A stretch of 64,000 nucleotides of DNA from Acinetobacter geminorum (GTDB lineage Bacteria; Pseudomonadota; Gammaproteobacteria; Pseudomonadales; Moraxellaceae), in contig NZ_JABELE010000001.1 of assembly GCF_013009345.1 (NCBI RefSeq), forward strand, positions 248,001-312,000, written 5' to 3'. The position numbers and the translations under genes are program-made. Below, one piece after another: positions 41,811-49,337 of the stretch; within the stretch, counting starts at the first letter, position 1, and each line of letters begins with the position of its first letter. The notes beneath the pieces are model-generated. The model was given only the letters and a program-made list of their open reading frames with translations. It searched no databases and was not told where the DNA came from.

Positions 41811-42763
41811 TTGGGAGCGATAACTGAGCGTAAAAGATAAAAAGGGTACGAGTTTTCGTGCACAAGTTAGAATCAAGAAGCATAAAGATGCCACGCATTT
41901 TAGCGAGTCTAGATCTTTTAGTACACGGATTTTAGCGAAGCAATGGATCAGAAATCTTGAAGATGAAATGGAGATTAACCCTGATACAGTATTTAATCCT
42001 AAAAAAATTAGTAGTATGACTCTGAGTTAGGCTTTTGAAAATATTTCATAGAAGTCGAGGCCTTTGGTCGTTCTAAGAGGATGAGGATAAGCTTTCTTAT
42101 AAACTAGTCTATTAGTCAGTTGAAATTGAAAAATCTTAAATGGGAACATTTTACAGAACATACGTTCTTACGCTGTAAAGGTTATCCTGAAGTAGGAGTT
42201 AAACCTATTGCAACCAGTACTGTGCACTTCAAGATTTACAATATATGAAAACGGTACTCTTACATGCCCATCTAGTTCGGCATGAATTGGGGAGCTAAAG
42301 CTAGCGATGATAAGGCTTAGAGACTTTAAGATTATTACAATCGAAGAAAAGAATTAGGTTGTTGACAAGAGAAGAACTCATTAATTTAACTGAGTATTTC
42401 TATAATCGTTGGTATTCTGGCAATATCTCTATACCATTACATTTAATCATGTGGTTATCTATTTATACTTGTAGACGAGAGGATGAAAGTACACGATTAA
42501 AATTAGAAAATTTGGATCAGGTTCATCAGGAATGGCTATTGGAAGATGTCAAACATCCTACGGATCAAGAAGGCAATGATAAGTATTTTCGAATTGATCA
42601 ATTGGCTAACGGTGTTATTGAGCAATTTGAAAAAGATATTCAGGCTAATAATTTGGAAGAATATATGCCAATGTTGAGTTTATTACCTATGATTATTGAT
42701 AGTAAAGAGGAGGAGGGGTATATACATATCTTAGAAGATTATTTAGATAAATATTGCATATAG
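41811..42763 (+). pseudogene. Degenerate tyrosine recombinase (dusA-island integrase), broken by frameshifts
   Basis: Fragments of one phage-type integrase appear in order in shifting frames: 'LGAITERK' then 'KGTSFRAQVRIKKHK' (arm-binding domain), 'IEVEAFGRSKRMRISFL', 'QLKLKNLKWEHFTEH' with 'CKGYPEVGVKPIATSTV', 'LQDLQYMKTVLLHAHL' (core-binding domain) and 'LTREELINLTEYFYNRW' with 'IYTCRREDESTRLKLENL' and 'VKHPTDQEGNDKYFRI' (start of the catalytic domain with its Arg). At least four frameshifts or stops interrupt it. The H-x-x-R and Tyr box is absent; after residue 'FRID' an unrelated 50-residue tail follows to the stop at 42763. The largest surviving open frame is 42359-42763 (134 codons), unlikely to be active. 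Confidence 0.85.
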
Positions 42764-42768
42764 GTATA

Positions 42769-43428
42769 TTAATATTGGTTATATTGAAATAGGTGGATGA
42801 GTGCAGTACTAAAAGGTTGAGACGAAATTTCTTGTATTTTCTCATCAATTAAAACCTTAATAATTTCTAAGGCATTTTCATCACTTTCGATCAAACTATA
42901 TATTTCATCGGCTTCTTTAATATATGGTTTTATAGCTGCCGATCTGCTATTTACTAATTTGCTATCTCCATTTAAGTTAAAGGCTGATAAAGTTAATTTG
43001 GCTTTTATTTTTTCATTTTTATTTAATCCTTCTTTAATTTCAATATTTCCATTTCTTAAAAAAATAAAATAATCATTAGGATCATCTAAATCAGGTTTTA
43101 TAATTTTTCTTAAATCACCTTTAAACTTGTCATCTTTATATTTTCCACAACTATTTGGATTACAACATGAGCCGAAAATATTATCCCAAACAAAAGTCAG
43201 ATGCTCATAACCATTAGTATTTCTTTGAAAAAAATGTTCTATATGTCTATGATGGGATAAATTACTTTCACAGTAAGCGCAATTTTCCGATTGAAGCGGT
43301 AAAAGAGAATCCCAAATTTCTTGATTTTCTGCTTTATTGCGAGATAAAACACCCCAATCATCCTGACCATATTTATATTTTTTTAAACAAGATGGCTCAG
43401 GAACTGAGTTTCGATCTAATTTTTTCAT
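42769..43428 (-). CDS. ptuB: Retron-associated HNH endonuclease, PtuB-like
   Basis: Putative effector nuclease of the retron system. From ATG 43428 the protein has about 219 residues; an in-frame TTG at 43455 would overlap ptuA. The HNH core is 'ENCAYCESNLSHHRHIEHFF' (C-x2-C and His residues) followed by 'FVWDNIFGSC' (Asn) and 'CNPNSCGKYKDD'. In the related type I-A retron Ec78, PtuA and PtuB form a complex held inactive with the RT-msDNA and released upon phage attack, whereupon PtuB cuts nucleic acid; that mechanism is knowledge of the family, not visible here. Last gene of the operon; AT-rich. Confidence 0.88.
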   Translation of the reverse strand: MKKLDRNSVPEPSCLKKYKYGQDDWGVLSRNKAENQEIWDSLLPLQSENCAYCESNLSHHRHIEHFFQRNTNGYEHLTFVWDNIFGSCCNPNSCGKYKDDKFKGDLRKIIKPDLDDPNDYFIFLRNGNIEIKEGLNKNEKIKAKLTLSAFNLNGDSKLVNSRSAAIKPYIKEADEIYSLIESDENALEIIKVLIDEKIQEISSQPFSTALIHLFQYNQY

Positions 43429-43432
43429 ATAA

Positions 43433-45040
43433 TTAGTCCATTTTTTTACTAGCAATTTTATTCTTTAATTCTTTTAATCGAATTAAACTTTTAATTTCTT
43501 GTATTTTTGGATGTTTCTCTCCATAGTGACTAGCTAATTCCGCCCCTAGTTCTTGAGCTTCTTGAGTTTCATAAATGTTCTGTTCAATTAGAGCTAAGTA
43601 TTTATTGTATAAAGTATTTATTCTAATATCAGGGGTAGAGTGTGTCGACATTAGTTGTTCAAGAATATCAGAGCTACGAGTCCCTTCAGTTTGATAATTA
43701 GGCTCAATAATAGAGTCATTTTCTTCTAAAATTCTTATATGTTTTTTATCTATTGTAGATAAAATCTGAGGACTATGAGTAGAGACTATAAATTGAATAT
43801 TTGGAAAAGTATTACGTAATGAAACTAGAATTCTCTGTTGCCATTTTGGATGTAAATGTAGTTCTAGCTCATCAATAAGAATTATACCTTGACCTTTTAA
43901 TGGATTCTTAAGATTAGGGTTTAGTAATAACAGTCTAAGACATATGTCTCCAATCAATGAATAAGTAACTTTTTGACCGTGTGATAACTGTTTTGAGTTA
44001 ACAATATTCCCATCTGATAAATGGAAATAAACTTGTGTTCGACCAGAAAAATTATTAAAAGATATATCTTTTATACCTAATAAATCATTTATTAAAGATT
44101 CTTTAATAGTCTCTACAAATTTTTTAAAATCTAACTCTGACTCTGAGTGAGATGAATCAAAGTTATTCTTAGATTTCAACTCATTTAGCTGTTTTTGTAA
44201 GAGGTTAATAATTTCTAAATCAGAGAAATTTATAGATTTTAATTGATCTAACTTATTTTTCAATGAATTTATTTCTTCTAAATCATTGTTTAGCTTTGAT
44301 TTATTGTAAATAATACAAATAAGAGTAAAGAAATCATCTAACTTTAACTTTCCGTCCCAAGAATCTTTATAGGCATAATATCTATCTATAATTAAAGAAT
44401 CTTTTAAAAGGGAGATTTTAGGGGAGTCTTTTAATCTCTCTACTGGATAATAACAAAATAATGGAAGATTAATTTTTTGAATATTATTTAAAGCTCTTAA
44501 AATATTCGCAAATTTCTTTAAATCATAAACATGACTATCTTTTTTTGCTGTTCTGCCTCTAACAGCTTTAGAAATATTTCCTGAAAATTCAGTTTTACCA
44601 TATTTAAAATATGAATTAATTTCTGCATAGCTTGAAGAGTTATTATTTATATCGTCATAAGTTATAGGACGACCATTATCTCCTTCTTTTATCAATCCAT
44701 TTCCAATCCAGCTTATAGTTTTAGTAATTGCTTCAATGATAGTAGATTTTCCGACACCATTTGAGCCAATTAAAACTGTAAGATCATTATCAAAATTTAC
44801 TTCGATTGATCTAAATTTTCTAAAGTCATGAAGTTGAATCTTTTCTAAATGAATTTTATGGAAAGGCGATTCATCTTCTTTTATTGATGTTACATAAGAC
44901 AAGCAATTTTTAAGTAGTTCTGATGAGAGATTTACTTTTTCTAAATCTATCAGACCTTCATTTTCAAGCAATTGAAATAAAGAAAATAATGATCCTTTAT
45001 TGGGGTTTTTTTTCAGGTAATCTATAGATCTATTGCTCAT
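43433..45040 (-). CDS. ptuA: Retron-associated AAA/ABC-type ATPase, PtuA-like
   Basis: A 535-residue ATPase of the SMC/OLD-like group. Walker A is 'IGSNGVGKSTII' (about residues 91-102) after the strand 'IQLHDFRKFRSIEVNF'; the signature is 'QLSHGQKVTYSL'; Walker B is 'GIILIDELELHLHPKWQ' followed by the H-loop 'FIVSTHSPQIL'. A Lys/Asn-rich coiled region lies between the two halves (about 230-310), and a C-terminal 60-residue helical tail after the ATPase core may bind PtuB. It starts by a 4-bp ATGA overlap with the RT stop. Septu-type PtuA is the expected partner of PtuB and of type I-A retron RTs. Confidence 0.92.
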   Translation of the reverse strand: MSNRSIDYLKKNPNKGSLFSLFQLLENEGLIDLEKVNLSSELLKNCLSYVTSIKEDESPFHKIHLEKIQLHDFRKFRSIEVNFDNDLTVLIGSNGVGKSTIIEAITKTISWIGNGLIKEGDNGRPITYDDINNNSSSYAEINSYFKYGKTEFSGNISKAVRGRTAKKDSHVYDLKKFANILRALNNIQKINLPLFCYYPVERLKDSPKISLLKDSLIIDRYYAYKDSWDGKLKLDDFFTLICIIYNKSKLNNDLEEINSLKNKLDQLKSINFSDLEIINLLQKQLNELKSKNNFDSSHSESELDFKKFVETIKESLINDLLGIKDISFNNFSGRTQVYFHLSDGNIVNSKQLSHGQKVTYSLIGDICLRLLLLNPNLKNPLKGQGIILIDELELHLHPKWQQRILVSLRNTFPNIQFIVSTHSPQILSTIDKKHIRILEENDSIIEPNYQTEGTRSSDILEQLMSTHSTPDIRINTLYNKYLALIEQNIYETQEAQELGAELASHYGEKHPKIQEIKSLIRLKELKNKIASKKMD

Positions 45041-45987
45041 GATTTTGTCTTCTCAAAAATTTCATCTATTACTTCAGCAGAGTATTTAGATTTTAAAGAT
45101 AAAATAAAAGTAGGCTCTATACTATATGAAAAGCTCAATAAGCCTTTTAATTTGGATATATCTTCCAAGTCAATATTGGAGTTAATGTATTTGAATATTA
45201 GAGACTTAATATATCTTTTACGAGCTCGTCCTAATGATATTTTTTTATCATTAGTAATTGTTACACCTGTAACATGGCGATTATGAGCTTTTGATGAAAA
45301 TTTGGTTTTTAGAGAGTTTAATCTCAATTGTCCATCATATACATCTAATAGTATAGAATTTATATATTTCGGAAAGTCGAACAGGACGCCCTTTGTATTT
45401 GTTGAAAAAGTTAGATCATCTGCATATCTTGTATAAGTGACCTTATGCTTTAAACATATTTCTTCTACAGCTTGATCAAATTCATACATACAAAAATTTG
45501 AGATAAATGGAGAACTAGGAGCACCGATACTTAAAATTAGTTTTTTAGAAGTTTTACTCGGGCGCCAAAACAAAAGGTTCTCAATATATGTTTTGTCTTG
45601 AGTAGGTACTTGAACATTTGTGTATGAGTCCCACATTTTCCAAAATACGGTAGTATTAATAGAATTAAAAAAGTTTTCAAAATCTAACTTCAGGAAATAT
45701 TTATTTTTACAATGACTTAAAGCATTGTGTTTAATACTTTTACCTTTTATATAAGCGGCAGCACTATTGTGTATAGGTAGTTCATTTTCTAAAAATTTAA
45801 TAGTGATTCTCTGAAGATTTTTTAATTCAGGAATAGGTTGTGCAATCGTCCTAAAGCCATATGTTCTTTTGGGTATATGATAAATTTTATATTTGCGAGG
45901 AGCATTTTCAAGAAACTCAAGCAAATCTTTTCTACTATAAGAAGTATTTGAAATTAAGTGCTCTAAAATACTCATATATTGTCCCAT
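45037..45987 (-). CDS. Retron reverse transcriptase (type I-A, Ec78-like)
   Basis: A 316-residue group II-related RT. Retron hallmarks are all seen: 'NALSH' (NAxxH, about residue 88), 'RYADDLTF' (YxDD catalytic motif, about 188) and 'HVTGVTI' (VTG, about 238). 'PRKYKIYHIPKRTYGFRTIAQP' (in parts) and 'SVGAPSSPFISNFCMYEFD'-like 'SIGAPSSPFISNFCMYEFD' closely resemble the Ec78/Ec83 branch as remembered. It reverse-transcribes the upstream ncRNA into msDNA primed from a branching G. ATG 45987 has no ribosome site; ATG 45975 is preceded by GGGA and may be the true start. Overlaps ptuA by 4 bp. Confidence 0.95.
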   Translation of the reverse strand: MGQYMSILEHLISNTSYSRKDLLEFLENAPRKYKIYHIPKRTYGFRTIAQPIPELKNLQRITIKFLENELPIHNSAAAYIKGKSIKHNALSHCKNKYFLKLDFENFFNSINTTVFWKMWDSYTNVQVPTQDKTYIENLLFWRPSKTSKKLILSIGAPSSPFISNFCMYEFDQAVEEICLKHKVTYTRYADDLTFSTNTKGVLFDFPKYINSILLDVYDGQLRLNSLKTKFSSKAHNRHVTGVTITNDKKISLGRARKRYIKSLIFKYINSNIDLEDISKLKGLLSFSYSIEPTFILSLKSKYSAEVIDEIFEKTKS

Positions 45988-45994
45988 TGATATG

Positions 45995-46020
45995 AAAAGA
46001 TCGGGTAACCCCGATCTTTT
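45995..46020 (-). promoter_or_regulatory. 11-bp perfect hairpin between retron ncRNA and RT start
   Basis: AAAAGATCGGG pairs with CCCGATCTTTT around a 4-base loop. It resembles a Rho-independent terminator on either strand and ends only seven bases before ATG 45987. It could set the ratio of ncRNA to RT message by partial termination, or hinder translation from the first ATG. Confidence 0.75.
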
Positions 46021-46021
46021 A

Positions 46022-46170
46022 ACTCTTTACTAAGGAGGCGGAACAACAGCATCCTAAATGAGGCTACGCAATTTAGGATGCTGTTGTTTCGCAACCTAAA
46101 GTGTACGCAATAAATTAGAGTCTGGCTTAGCACCCGACTTGACTAGTAAAAGTCAAAAGCTAAAGAGTAT
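46022..46170 (-). ncRNA. Retron msr-msd non-coding RNA
   Basis: About 149 nt, read on the minus strand. The 5' part has a1 ACTCTTTA (46168-46161) followed by GC, giving the TTAGC context in which the branching G (opposite 46160) is expected. The msr region has a small hairpin TTGACT / AGTCAA (46142-46157 area). The msd is an 18-bp perfect hairpin: arms 46042-46059 and 46071-46088, loop of 11 bases (46060-46070). The 3' end has a2 TAAAGAGT (46029-46022), complementary to a1. a1/a2 pairing, branch context, msd stem and position directly upstream of a retron RT all agree. Ends are approximate. Confidence 0.88.
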
Positions 46171-46176
46171 TAACAT

Positions 46177-46204
46177 TTTATACTAATCTGGAGAGTTAGC
46201 TCAA
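46177..46204 (-). promoter_or_regulatory. Promoter of the retron ncRNA-RT-ptuA-ptuB operon
   Basis: On the minus strand TTGAGC (46204-46199), a 16-base spacer and TATAAA (46182-46177) predict a start near 46170, exactly at the a1 repeat of the ncRNA. Confidence 0.7.
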
Positions 46205-46274
46205 TCTAAATGGTACATAATTTTATTTGCACCAATCTTACATCTTTTTCATTTAATTTTTAAGCAATTGATAT

Positions 46275-46343
46275 TTAAATAATTGTCCAGTCCATCATAG
46301 GCGCGACAGAAATACGAGGTTGTAACGATTGAAGTGATTGCAT
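46275..46343 (-). pseudogene. Ancestral dusA 5' end left outside the island
   Basis: ATG 46343 opens a 22-codon frame, MQSLQSLQ then PRISVAPMMDWT, which leaves the dusA sequence at the island junction and meets TAA at 46275-46277. The 160 bases to its right should hold the original dusA promoter, now driving only this stub toward the island. Confidence 0.85.
46285..46319. repeat. Island-end direct repeat, copy in the dusA stub
   Basis: 35-base partner of 41638-41672, with four silent differences. It marks the right end of the island. Confidence 0.9.
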
Positions 46344-46485
46344 AGCCAATAGACCCAAAAGTCGCTAAATTAATGAAAGGGCAGCATTATACGGGGTTTA
46401 GCCCTGAATCGACAGTGGCATTTAACCGCATAATTTATAACCGCCCTTGTGCTGAATGTAGAAAGATGATTTTTAACAAGTTAGG

Positions 46486-47676
46486 TTATGAGTGGGCCAT
46501 TTGCTTTTTTTGTAAGAAAGCATCAATCACACTAAATAAAATACAAAATACAACGAGCCCCACACCTGCAAGGCAGGTCATGGTCCATCCACCATGATTC
46601 CAAGCAAAAATTCCTAATGCTGAACCAGCTGCGCCGCCAATAAAATAAGTGGTCATATAAATAGCATTAATACGTGATTTAGCATCTGGACGTAAACGGA
46701 AAATAATGCTCTGGTTGCTGGTGTGAACGAGTGCGAGTGCTAATTGAATTAAAGCAAATCCAATAATATAAGTAGAAAGTAGAGTTTGTCCGAAGTAGAA
46801 ACAAATCCAACTTATCAAGAACAATCCACAACCCATCCATGTAAGTAATCTTGTGTAGCCTTGATCGGCATATTTACCAATATAGCGTGTTGATAATGCC
46901 CCAAAGATACCGACTAGAGGTACTAGTCCGATAAATAGATCTGGTAAATGGTGTGCTGAGGTGAGAAGTAATGCGATGGTTGAATACAAGGTACTTACTG
47001 CTGCAAAGGCAAAAGCACCTGTAAGTGCTCTTAATAAGAGTCTTTTTTCTTGCTTTAAAAGCTGAGCCATGGAAACAAAGATTTGCCCATAGTTCATTTT
47101 CATACGCAAGACATAAGGCAAGCGACTTTTTAAAGTAAATGCCAACAGAAGCATTAATACGCCGCTTACGACATACACTATTTTCCAGTGGAAAAGGTTG
47201 GAAAATAATCCAGCTAGACTAGTAGAGAGTAAAATCCCGACTAATAAGCCGCTCATTAAAAAACCAATGATCTCGCCAGTTTTTTCCGGTTTTACTGTCA
47301 TGGTTGCAAGTGGAATGAGGACTTGGGCGGCAACGGAAAACAATCCCGCTAAAATTGTACCGATCCACAACATGGGTAAGTTCACGGCAAAAGCAGATGT
47401 AAATAGGCCAACTGCGCAAAGCACCATCAAAAACGGAATAGCTTTGGCTTTATTAACGATGTCACCCATTGGGACAATAAATAGTAAACCGAGGGCATAA
47501 GACACTTGAGCAAATGTCACTGTTAAAGCAGCTTGTGCCTGAGTTACAGCAAACTCTTGCTGAATGGAGTGAATCAGCGGCTGACAATAATAATTCACAC
47601 CTGCACATAAACCGCATGCTGCTGCCATCAACCAAAGCAAAGGTTTATTTTGACTGATATCTTCAGGGGTAGACAT
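46486..47676 (-). CDS. MFS transporter
   Basis: A 396-residue major facilitator protein with about 12 hydrophobic helices. Helix 1 follows 'KPLLWLMAAACGLCAGVNYYCQPL' (in parts), the loop 2-3 motif A is altered to 'VPMGDIVNKAKAIP', and the second half begins with 'LFIGLVPLVGIFGALSTRYIG'. The 'NYYCQPLIHSIQQEF' start resembles YnfM/purine-ribonucleoside or drug exporter-like families, but the substrate cannot be assigned. It is 15 bp downstream of a RidA-family gene and near an EamA exporter on the same strand. Confidence 0.88.
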   Translation of the reverse strand: MSTPEDISQNKPLLWLMAAACGLCAGVNYYCQPLIHSIQQEFAVTQAQAALTVTFAQVSYALGLLFIVPMGDIVNKAKAIPFLMVLCAVGLFTSAFAVNLPMLWIGTILAGLFSVAAQVLIPLATMTVKPEKTGEIIGFLMSGLLVGILLSTSLAGLFSNLFHWKIVYVVSGVLMLLLAFTLKSRLPYVLRMKMNYGQIFVSMAQLLKQEKRLLLRALTGAFAFAAVSTLYSTIALLLTSAHHLPDLFIGLVPLVGIFGALSTRYIGKYADQGYTRLLTWMGCGLFLISWICFYFGQTLLSTYIIGFALIQLALALVHTSNQSIIFRLRPDAKSRINAIYMTTYFIGGAAGSALGIFAWNHGGWTMTCLAGVGLVVFCILFSVIDAFLQKKQMAHS

Positions 47677-47691
47677 GACGTTCTCTCAGTT

Positions 47692-48102
47692 TTATTGGGT
47701 GTATGCCGTTGCTTCAACTTCAATAAGCATGTGTTCTAGCGCAAGGCGCGGCACAGGAATAAGTGTACAGGCAGGAAAAGGATGATTTTTCCATAAATTT
47801 TGCATAATTTTAATCAAAATTTGATGTTTTTCGACCGAGTGGTCAACAACTAAAACTCTCAATACAGCAATATTGCTAAGCTCTGCATTGGCTGCTTTTA
47901 AAGCATGTTGAATATTATCAAAAACTTGGTTCGCTTGTTCTTCAAAATTTGGGCTTAATTCACCTTGAGAATTTTCGCCTCCTTGACCTGCTACATGAAT
48001 AATATTCTTAAAGCTTTCCACTATAGCAACATGACTATAAGCGTTAGGAGTTGGGTTATATAAAGTTGATGGATTTATGATTTTAAAAGTTTCTTGACTC
48101 AT
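47692..48102 (-). CDS. RidA family protein
   Basis: A 136-residue YjgF/YER057c/UK114-type protein. 'GQGGENSQGELSPNFEEQANQVFDNIQHAL' (in parts) and the C-terminal 'NHPFPACTLIPVPRLALEHMLIEVEATA' (in parts) are family signatures. The Arg that defines active imine deaminases (Arg105 in RidA, usually in 'aRxxv') appears as 'VPRLAL', so an enamine/imine deaminase role is possible, though many subfamilies differ. It is sandwiched between two exporters on the minus strand, suggesting an amino-acid-related detoxification or export unit. Confidence 0.85.
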   Translation of the reverse strand: MSQETFKIINPSTLYNPTPNAYSHVAIVESFKNIIHVAGQGGENSQGELSPNFEEQANQVFDNIQHALKAANAELSNIAVLRVLVVDHSVEKHQILIKIMQNLWKNHPFPACTLIPVPRLALEHMLIEVEATAYTQ

Positions 48103-48170
48103 TGGAACTCAACCGTTCATTAAAATTTAGATGAGTATCCAACCTCAACTTAAGTTGAGGTCAAGAGAAT

Positions 48171-49097
48171 TTAATGTTTTAGTCTTTTCTTTCTGAGTGT
48201 AATCATCATGACACCGACAATATTGAGAAGGCAGCCGACCCATTGCCACATATTGAGATGTTCATTTAAAAAAGCAACGGCAAGCAAAATCGTTAAAACT
48301 GGTCCAATTGAAGCAATCATTGCAGATTGAGAGGCACCTAATCGTTCAATGCTTTGCATGAGCATAACGGTGGGTAGCACGGTAACTAAAAAGCCTAAGC
48401 CAATGCCATACCAAATTACACTAGAGGGAAGTTGTAATAGAAGTTGAATTGGATGAGGTGTGCTTAATGCGTAATGAGTTAATGTGCCGATACAAGCTAC
48501 GGTTAAGGCCAACCCTGTGAAATTCCAAGAGCCAAATTTCTTAATGAGAGGTGGCGTCAGTAACAAATATCCGGCGAAAGCCACGGCACTTGCAAATACG
48601 AAACTTGTTCCTAACCAGAAGTTGCCCTGAATTGGTGCGTTGTTGTGCTCCTGAAGCATAACCAGTACCGTTCCACCATAACTAAGAAAAATGGCAAATA
48701 AACTTTTTGCATCTAATTTTTGTTTATATAGGAAGCTTGAGACAATGACTGTGAGTGTGGGATATAAAAATAGAATAATTCGTTCGAGTGAAGCACTAAT
48801 AAACATCAGACCCATAAAATCGAGCCAGCTGGCAAAGTAGTAGCCTAATAGACCAGCAAAAATTAAAATTAGCCAATCCTTCTTTTTTATGCCCTGATTA
48901 TGATGCCTGTTAAACCAGCAAATTAATAGAAAGAACGGTAAAGCGCTTAACATGCGTAAAGCCATCAGGACTGTGGCGTCTACTAATGGAGAAAGGGCAT
49001 AAGTCTGTTTAATGAAGATTGCTTTTGTACTGAATAGAAAAGCAGAGCAAAGCGCAAAAAAAGACCCGATTTGAAACGAAGATAAAGAAATTTTCAT
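48171..49097 (-). CDS. EamA/DMT family transporter
   Basis: A 308-residue protein with ten predicted helices in two EamA repeats: 'ALCSAFLFSTKAIFIKQTY' opens the first and 'GTSFVFASAVAFAGYLLLTP' the second. A Pro/Gly-containing helix 'IASIGPVLTILLAVAFLNEHLNMWQWVGCLLNIVGV' (in parts) closes the second repeat, as in YdcZ/RhaT-like exporters. Start set at ATG 49097; an in-frame TTG two codons earlier is less likely. Substrate unknown; the neighbouring RidA and MFS genes on the same strand suggest a common physiological theme. Confidence 0.87.
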   Translation of the reverse strand: MKISLSSFQIGSFFALCSAFLFSTKAIFIKQTYALSPLVDATVLMALRMLSALPFFLLICWFNRHHNQGIKKKDWLILIFAGLLGYYFASWLDFMGLMFISASLERIILFLYPTLTVIVSSFLYKQKLDAKSLFAIFLSYGGTVLVMLQEHNNAPIQGNFWLGTSFVFASAVAFAGYLLLTPPLIKKFGSWNFTGLALTVACIGTLTHYALSTPHPIQLLLQLPSSVIWYGIGLGFLVTVLPTVMLMQSIERLGASQSAMIASIGPVLTILLAVAFLNEHLNMWQWVGCLLNIVGVMMITLRKKRLKH

Positions 49098-49337
49098 ATA
49101 CAAGACTGTATAAGAGAGACTGTTGTCTGCAAAAAAAAGAAAAAGCTTCCTATGTTACACCTCAAATCAAATATCGTGAATCATCAGTTCAAAATATGGG
49201 TATTTATTAAATAAATATTGGGTGGTATTTTAAAAAAGTTCAATTAGAATCCAAATTCTGTACAAAGAATACACATGGGGGAAACATTGCAGCTTAGCAA
49301 TGTTTTTGACAATGAGAAATTAGCTTGAGGAACGCTC

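Larger units (their letters stand above)
41638..46319. mobile_element. dusA-integrated genomic island carrying a type I-A retron
   Basis: The island is bounded by a 35-bp imperfect direct repeat of the dusA 5' region (41638-41672 and 46285-46319; 31 of 35 identical). It contains, left to right, a decayed tyrosine integrase next to the dusA junction and a minus-strand retron operon. The 5' end of dusA is a well-documented integration site for prophages and islands, and an integrase gene beside the dusA junction is the usual layout. Base composition is clearly more AT-rich than that of core genes. Without a working integrase it should be fixed unless helped in trans. Confidence 0.88.

Noticed and set aside
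42359..42763. Stand-alone 134-residue protein
   Set aside because: Its first 85 residues are an internal integrase segment continuing frameshifted upstream sequence, so it is reported as part of a pseudogene and not as an independent gene.
43433..45040. Plain OLD-family or Septu system independent of a retron
   Set aside because: The 4-bp overlap with the RT stop and the retron RNA upstream show that ATPase and HNH nuclease belong to the retron operon.
45037..45987. Group II intron or diversity-generating retroelement RT
   Set aside because: No maturase domain, intron domain V/VI, template/variable repeat pair or Avd gene was seen, while retron NAxxH and VTG motifs and an msr-msd RNA are present.
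46373..46597. 74-codon plus-strand frame beside the dusA stub
   Set aside because: It runs into the 3' end of the MFS gene on the other strand and has no protein-like features; it most likely reflects the old dusA promoter region.
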